Below are positions 5,821 to 8,274 of a stretch of 8,274 nt of DNA, one piece after another. The notes under the pieces were generated by a model, which had not been told where the DNA came from, ran no database searches, and saw only the letters and a program-made list of their open reading frames with translations. This DNA is from Sphingomonadales bacterium. GTDB taxonomy: Bacteria > Pseudomonadota > Alphaproteobacteria > Sphingomonadales > Sphingomonadaceae. The DNA is taken from the NCBI GenBank assembly GCA_025360285.1, contig JANYCM010000135.1, positions 1 to 8,274 of the forward strand. The letters are read 5' to 3'. The position numbers were made by a program, and so were the translations under genes. Within the stretch, counting starts at the first letter, position 1. Each line of letters begins with the position of its first letter.

Positions 5821-6513
5821 ATGGCGCTGCTGGCATTTCTCGATTCGATCAAATCCCGTGATCCGGCGCCCCGGTCGCGCTGGGAAATTTTGACCTATCC
5901 GGGCGTCTGGGCGCTCGGGCTGCACCGTATTGCCCATGGCCTGTTCAACCTGCGGCTGTTCCTGGTTGCCCGCATCGTCAACCATCTGTCGCGCTTCCTC
6001 ACCGCCATCGACATTCATCCCGGTGCCACCATCGGCCGCAATTTCTTCATCGATCATGGCTTTGTCGTCATCGGCGAAACCGCGGTAATCGGCGACAATG
6101 TCACCATCTACCAATGCGTTACGCTGGGCGGCACCGATCCGGCCAATGGCATTCCCGGCAAGCGCCACCCGACCCTGGAAGACGGTGTCATCATCGGCTC
6201 CGGCGCCCAGGTGCTCGGCCCCATCACCGTCGGCAAGCGAGCGCGTGTCGGTGCCAATGCCGTCGTCACCCGCGATGTCCCCGAAGGCGCGACGATGGTC
6301 GGCATTCCGGCCAAGCCGGTGCCCGTCGATGCCGGTGACTATGCCAAACCGTTCCTGCCCTATGGCACGCCGTGCAGCCAGCGTTTCGACCCCGAAACCC
6401 AGAAGCTGGAACTGCTGCGCTGTGAAGTCGAAACGCTGCGCGCCCGGCTCGACATGCTGACCGAGGCAACCGCGGCTCTCGACGCGGCGCCGGGCAAATC
6501 ATCGCTGGGTTGA
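5821..6513 (+). CDS. cysE: Serine O-acetyltransferase
   Basis: This enzyme transfers acetyl from acetyl-CoA to L-serine, giving O-acetylserine, the first committed step of cysteine synthesis. The 230-residue protein has a short N-terminal helical part and a left-handed beta-helix of hexapeptide repeats (about 64-165: IDIHPGATIGRN, VIGETAVIGDN, VGANAVV). Asp64 (IDIHP), His79 (IDHG) and His116 (KRHP) correspond to the catalytic and substrate residues Asp143, His158 and His193 of E. coli CysE. It is shorter than the E. coli enzyme (273) because most of the N-terminal helical domain is missing, as in many short-form (EpsC-like) enzymes. A charged, heptad-like helix (DPETQKLELLRCEVETLRAR, about 191-210) follows the beta-helix and may be a coiled coil. 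The last residue is Gly, not the Ile used for docking into cysteine synthase. GGGGAGA precedes the ATG. The DUF2794 gene overlaps its stop. Confidence 0.93.
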   Translation: MALLAFLDSIKSRDPAPRSRWEILTYPGVWALGLHRIAHGLFNLRLFLVARIVNHLSRFLTAIDIHPGATIGRNFFIDHGFVVIGETAVIGDNVTIYQCVTLGGTDPANGIPGKRHPTLEDGVIIGSGAQVLGPITVGKRARVGANAVVTRDVPEGATMVGIPAKPVPVDAGDYAKPFLPYGTPCSQRFDPETQKLELLRCEVETLRARLDMLTEATAALDAAPGKSSLG

Positions 6514-6857
6514 ACCGGTTGGATAATGTCACGCCGCTGCCCGGCCGCAGCCCCGCCCAGATCAGCTTCACCCGGCTGGAGCTTGATCGCATCCTGTCGC
6601 TGTATGGCCGCATGGTCGCTGCCGGCCATTGGAGCGACTATGCCATTGAACTGGGGCCGCGCATCGCCAGCTTTTCGGCGTTTCGGCGCACCGCCGAAAA
6701 CCCGGAGGTCCGCATCGTCAAGGACCCGGTGCTGCGCAACAAGCAAGGCGAATGGTTATTGTTCGGTGAAGGCGGCGTTGTCCTGAAGCGCGGCCATGAT
6801 CTGGCCGGGGTGCTCGCCCCTGTCGAGCGCCGGCTGGTCAAGCTGGTCGAAGCCTGA
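6510..6857 (+). CDS. DUF2794 domain-containing protein
   Basis: A 115-residue protein of unknown function matching the alphaproteobacterial DUF2794 family. The recognisable stretches are FTRLELDRILSLYGRMVAAG (about 20-39), the WSDYAIELG segment, FSAFRRTAENPEVRIVK, and KRGHDLAGVL near the C-terminus. There is no signal peptide, membrane span or catalytic motif that I can recognise, so a small cytoplasmic protein is likely. No in-frame ATG precedes the homology. The only early starts are TTG at 6510 and TTG at 6519. The first forms TTGA with the cysE stop and suggests coupled translation, since no clear ribosome binding site is present. Co-expression with cysE is expected, but that does not reveal a function. 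Confidence 0.85.
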   Translation: MNRLDNVTPLPGRSPAQISFTRLELDRILSLYGRMVAAGHWSDYAIELGPRIASFSAFRRTAENPEVRIVKDPVLRNKQGEWLLFGEGGVVLKRGHDLAGVLAPVERRLVKLVEA

Positions 6858-6860
6858 GCC

Positions 6861-6888
6861 TTGCCCCCGGCAGCCGGCTGCCTATGAT
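6861..6888 (+). promoter_or_regulatory. Candidate promoter for the alpha/beta hydrolase-rppH pair
   Basis: TTGCCC (6861-6866) and TATGAT (6883-6888) are 16 bases apart, a fair sigma-70-like pair in the 60-base gap after the DUF2794 gene. An overlapping GATAAT at 6886-6891 is another -10 choice. GGGGAG at 6904-6909 is the ribosome binding site, eight bases before ATG 6918. Confidence 0.4.
6869..6882 (+). repeat. 14-base perfect palindrome inside the promoter spacer
   Basis: GGCAGCCGGCTGCC equals its own reverse complement and fills nearly the whole spacer of the candidate promoter, abutting its -10. It could be an operator for a dimeric repressor or a small hairpin ending the cysE-DUF2794 transcript; no T-run follows. 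Confidence 0.45.
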
Positions 6889-6917
6889 AATCAACAAAAC
6901 CTTGGGGAGTCCTCACC

Positions 6918-7898
6918 ATGCCTTATGTCCGTCCCGATGTTGCCAATATCCTTGCCATGCTCGCCGCCCAGCCAGGGCCGAAGATGGAGGAAGGCGACGC
7001 CGCCACAGCGCGCGCCGCGATGAAGATGATGGGCCAGATGGTCGAACGGCCGCGCACCGACGTGGCCGAAATCAAGGACATCAGCATCCCCAGCCCGCAC
7101 GGCCATACCATTCCGGCCCGGCTGTATCGGAGCACACTGGCGACCGATCCGGCACCGGTGCTGCTGTTCTACCACGGTGGCGGCTGGGTGATCGGGGACC
7201 TTGATGTCTATGATTCGCTGTGTGCCGAAGTATGCAGCATCCTCAACATGACAGTGGTGTCCGTCGATTACCGCCTCGCCCCCGAACACCCCTTCCCCGC
7301 CGCGACCGAGGATTGCCTGGCCGCGACAAGCTGGCTGGCCGGCAGCCCGGCGGTGATCGGCCATGCCGTCACCGGCATCGTGCCAGCCGGCGACAGCGCC
7401 GGCGGCAATCTGGCGGCGGTGGTCTCACTGGAATTGCACGGCAAGCTTCCGGTGCCGATCCTCGCGCAATGGCTGATCTATCCGGGTGTGGACATGACCG
7501 CCAACAGCGGATCGATGGTCGATTTCGCCGATGGCTATCTGCTCACCGCCGGCACCATGGCGTGGTTCACCCAGCATTATATGGGCGACAGTGATCTGCT
7601 CCACCCCTGGGCCTCACCGCTGCACGCCGCCAGCCTCGCCGGCCAGCCGCCGACTTTGGTGTTCACCTGCGGTCTTGATCCGCTGCGCGATCAAGGCCGC
7701 GCCTATGCCGGCAAGCTGATCGCCGCCGGCGTGCGCACCATCTTCCGCGAGGCCGAGGGCCAGATCCATGGCAGCGTCACCATCCGCGGCGCCATCCCAT
7801 CGGCACAGGATGACCTCCACGCCAATCTGCGCGACCTCAAGCTGCTCATCGCCGAATCGCTCGCCGCCCAGCCGGCGCAGCAGTTGGCGGCCGAATGA
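6918..7898 (+). CDS. Alpha/beta hydrolase, hormone-sensitive-lipase (family IV) esterase
   Basis: A 326-residue carboxylic ester hydrolase. The N-terminal cap helices occupy about 1-50, followed by the alpha/beta-hydrolase core. The oxyanion motif HGGGW is at 86-90 and the nucleophile motif GDSAGG at 158-163 with Ser160. The stretch DYRLAPEHPFPAA (117-129) is a family hallmark. Asp254 in GLDPLRD and His284 in GQIHGS complete the triad. These features place it in bacterial esterase family IV, which mostly acts on short acyl esters; the natural substrate is unknown. No signal peptide is seen, so it is probably cytoplasmic. The start is well supported by GGGGAG eight bases upstream. The last four bases overlap the rppH start (ATGA). 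Confidence 0.93.
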   Translation: MPYVRPDVANILAMLAAQPGPKMEEGDAATARAAMKMMGQMVERPRTDVAEIKDISIPSPHGHTIPARLYRSTLATDPAPVLLFYHGGGWVIGDLDVYDSLCAEVCSILNMTVVSVDYRLAPEHPFPAATEDCLAATSWLAGSPAVIGHAVTGIVPAGDSAGGNLAAVVSLELHGKLPVPILAQWLIYPGVDMTANSGSMVDFADGYLLTAGTMAWFTQHYMGDSDLLHPWASPLHAASLAGQPPTLVFTCGLDPLRDQGRAYAGKLIAAGVRTIFREAEGQIHGSVTIRGAIPSAQDDLHANLRDLKLLIAESLAAQPAQQLAAE

Positions 7899-8274
7899 CC
7901 ACGGCGACCCCGCGCCAGCACCCCAGCGGGCTGCCCTATCGCCCCGGCGTCGGCATATTGCTGTTCAACAAGGCCGGCGAGGTGTTCGTCGGCCAACGCC
8001 TCGATTCCAAGCTGGAGGCCTGGCAAATGCCGCAGGGCGGCATTGACGATGGCGAGGACGCCACCACCGCCGCGCTGCGCGAACTGGAGGAGGAAACCGG
8101 CGTGCCGGCGCGCCTCGTCGAAATTACCGCCGAAACCCCTGACTGGCATTATTATGACCTGCCGGCGGACATGGTCGGCACGATCTGGAAGGGCCGCTAT
8201 GCCGGACAGCGCCAGAAATGGTTCGCGATGAAGTTTTTGGGCACCGATGCGGACGTGGCGATCGACCAGAAACA
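7895..8274 (+). CDS. rppH: RNA pyrophosphohydrolase RppH (Nudix), 5' part
   Basis: RppH removes pyrophosphate from the 5' triphosphate end of mRNA, which opens the transcript to RNase E-type decay. About 126 residues are visible of a family usually 155-175 long; the gene continues past the right edge. The N-terminal LPYRPGVGILLFN is typical of alphaproteobacterial RppH/IalA. The Nudix box spans residues 48-70: Gly48, Glu54, Arg62-Glu63-Leu64, Glu66-Glu67 and Gly69 all fit the GX5EX7REUXEEXGU pattern. The preceding WQMPQGG and the later GQRQKWFAMKF stretch separate it from other Nudix enzymes. ATG 7895 overlaps the hydrolase stop, so translation is probably coupled. In other bacteria diadenosine polyphosphates were also proposed as substrates. 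Confidence 0.92.
   Translation, partial: MTTATPRQHPSGLPYRPGVGILLFNKAGEVFVGQRLDSKLEAWQMPQGGIDDGEDATTAALRELEEETGVPARLVEITAETPDWHYYDLPADMVGTIWKGRYAGQRQKWFAMKFLGTDADVAIDQK

Noticed and set aside
1..8274. Looked for a novel defence system, prophage, insertion sequence, tRNA or CRISPR array.
   Set aside because: All convincing genes are housekeeping or stress genes with similar composition; there are no direct-repeat arrays, transposase genes or tRNA-like sequences.

Overview
This GC-rich window reads as ordinary chromosome from an alphaproteobacterium, most likely a sphingomonad. The clues are the BamD sequence, a serine acetyltransferase followed at once by a DUF2794 protein (a family known mainly from Alphaproteobacteria), the alphaproteobacterial form of RppH, and dense coding with overlapping genes. 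Genus is not resolvable from the sequence alone. No mobile element, RNA gene, CRISPR array or defence system was seen.

Left half (1-4435), all on the minus strand. Reading from right to left there is an OxyR-type peroxide sensor, a zinc-free NADPH:quinone oxidoreductase, an NAD(P)-dependent aldehyde dehydrogenase and a 2H phosphoesterase (2'-5' RNA ligase family), separated by only 3, 17 and 9 bases and so probably one operon. After about 70 non-coding bases comes the 5' part of bamD, an outer-membrane assembly lipoprotein, which runs off the left edge.

Right half (4541-8274), all on the plus strand. A 105-base intergenic region separates oxyR from a divergent three-cysteine peroxiredoxin (ahpC), followed by ahpD, whose product is the thiol reductase partner of this AhpC type. 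The ahpC-ahpD spacer is almost entirely a row of perfect inverted repeats. Next come cysE (serine acetyltransferase), a DUF2794 gene with a TTG start overlapping the cysE stop, an alpha/beta hydrolase of the hormone-sensitive-lipase family, and rppH (RNA pyrophosphohydrolase), which overlaps the hydrolase by four bases and runs off the right edge.

The clearest theme is peroxide defence. OxyR faces the AhpC/AhpD pair across a shared control region, an arrangement best known from mycobacteria and streptomycetes, and OxyR appears to be co-transcribed with enzymes that could remove quinones and aldehydes produced by oxidative damage. CysE supplies cysteine, which fits the thiol theme but is not tightly linked. 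I found no convincing new system. The most unusual structure is the hairpin row between ahpC and ahpD.
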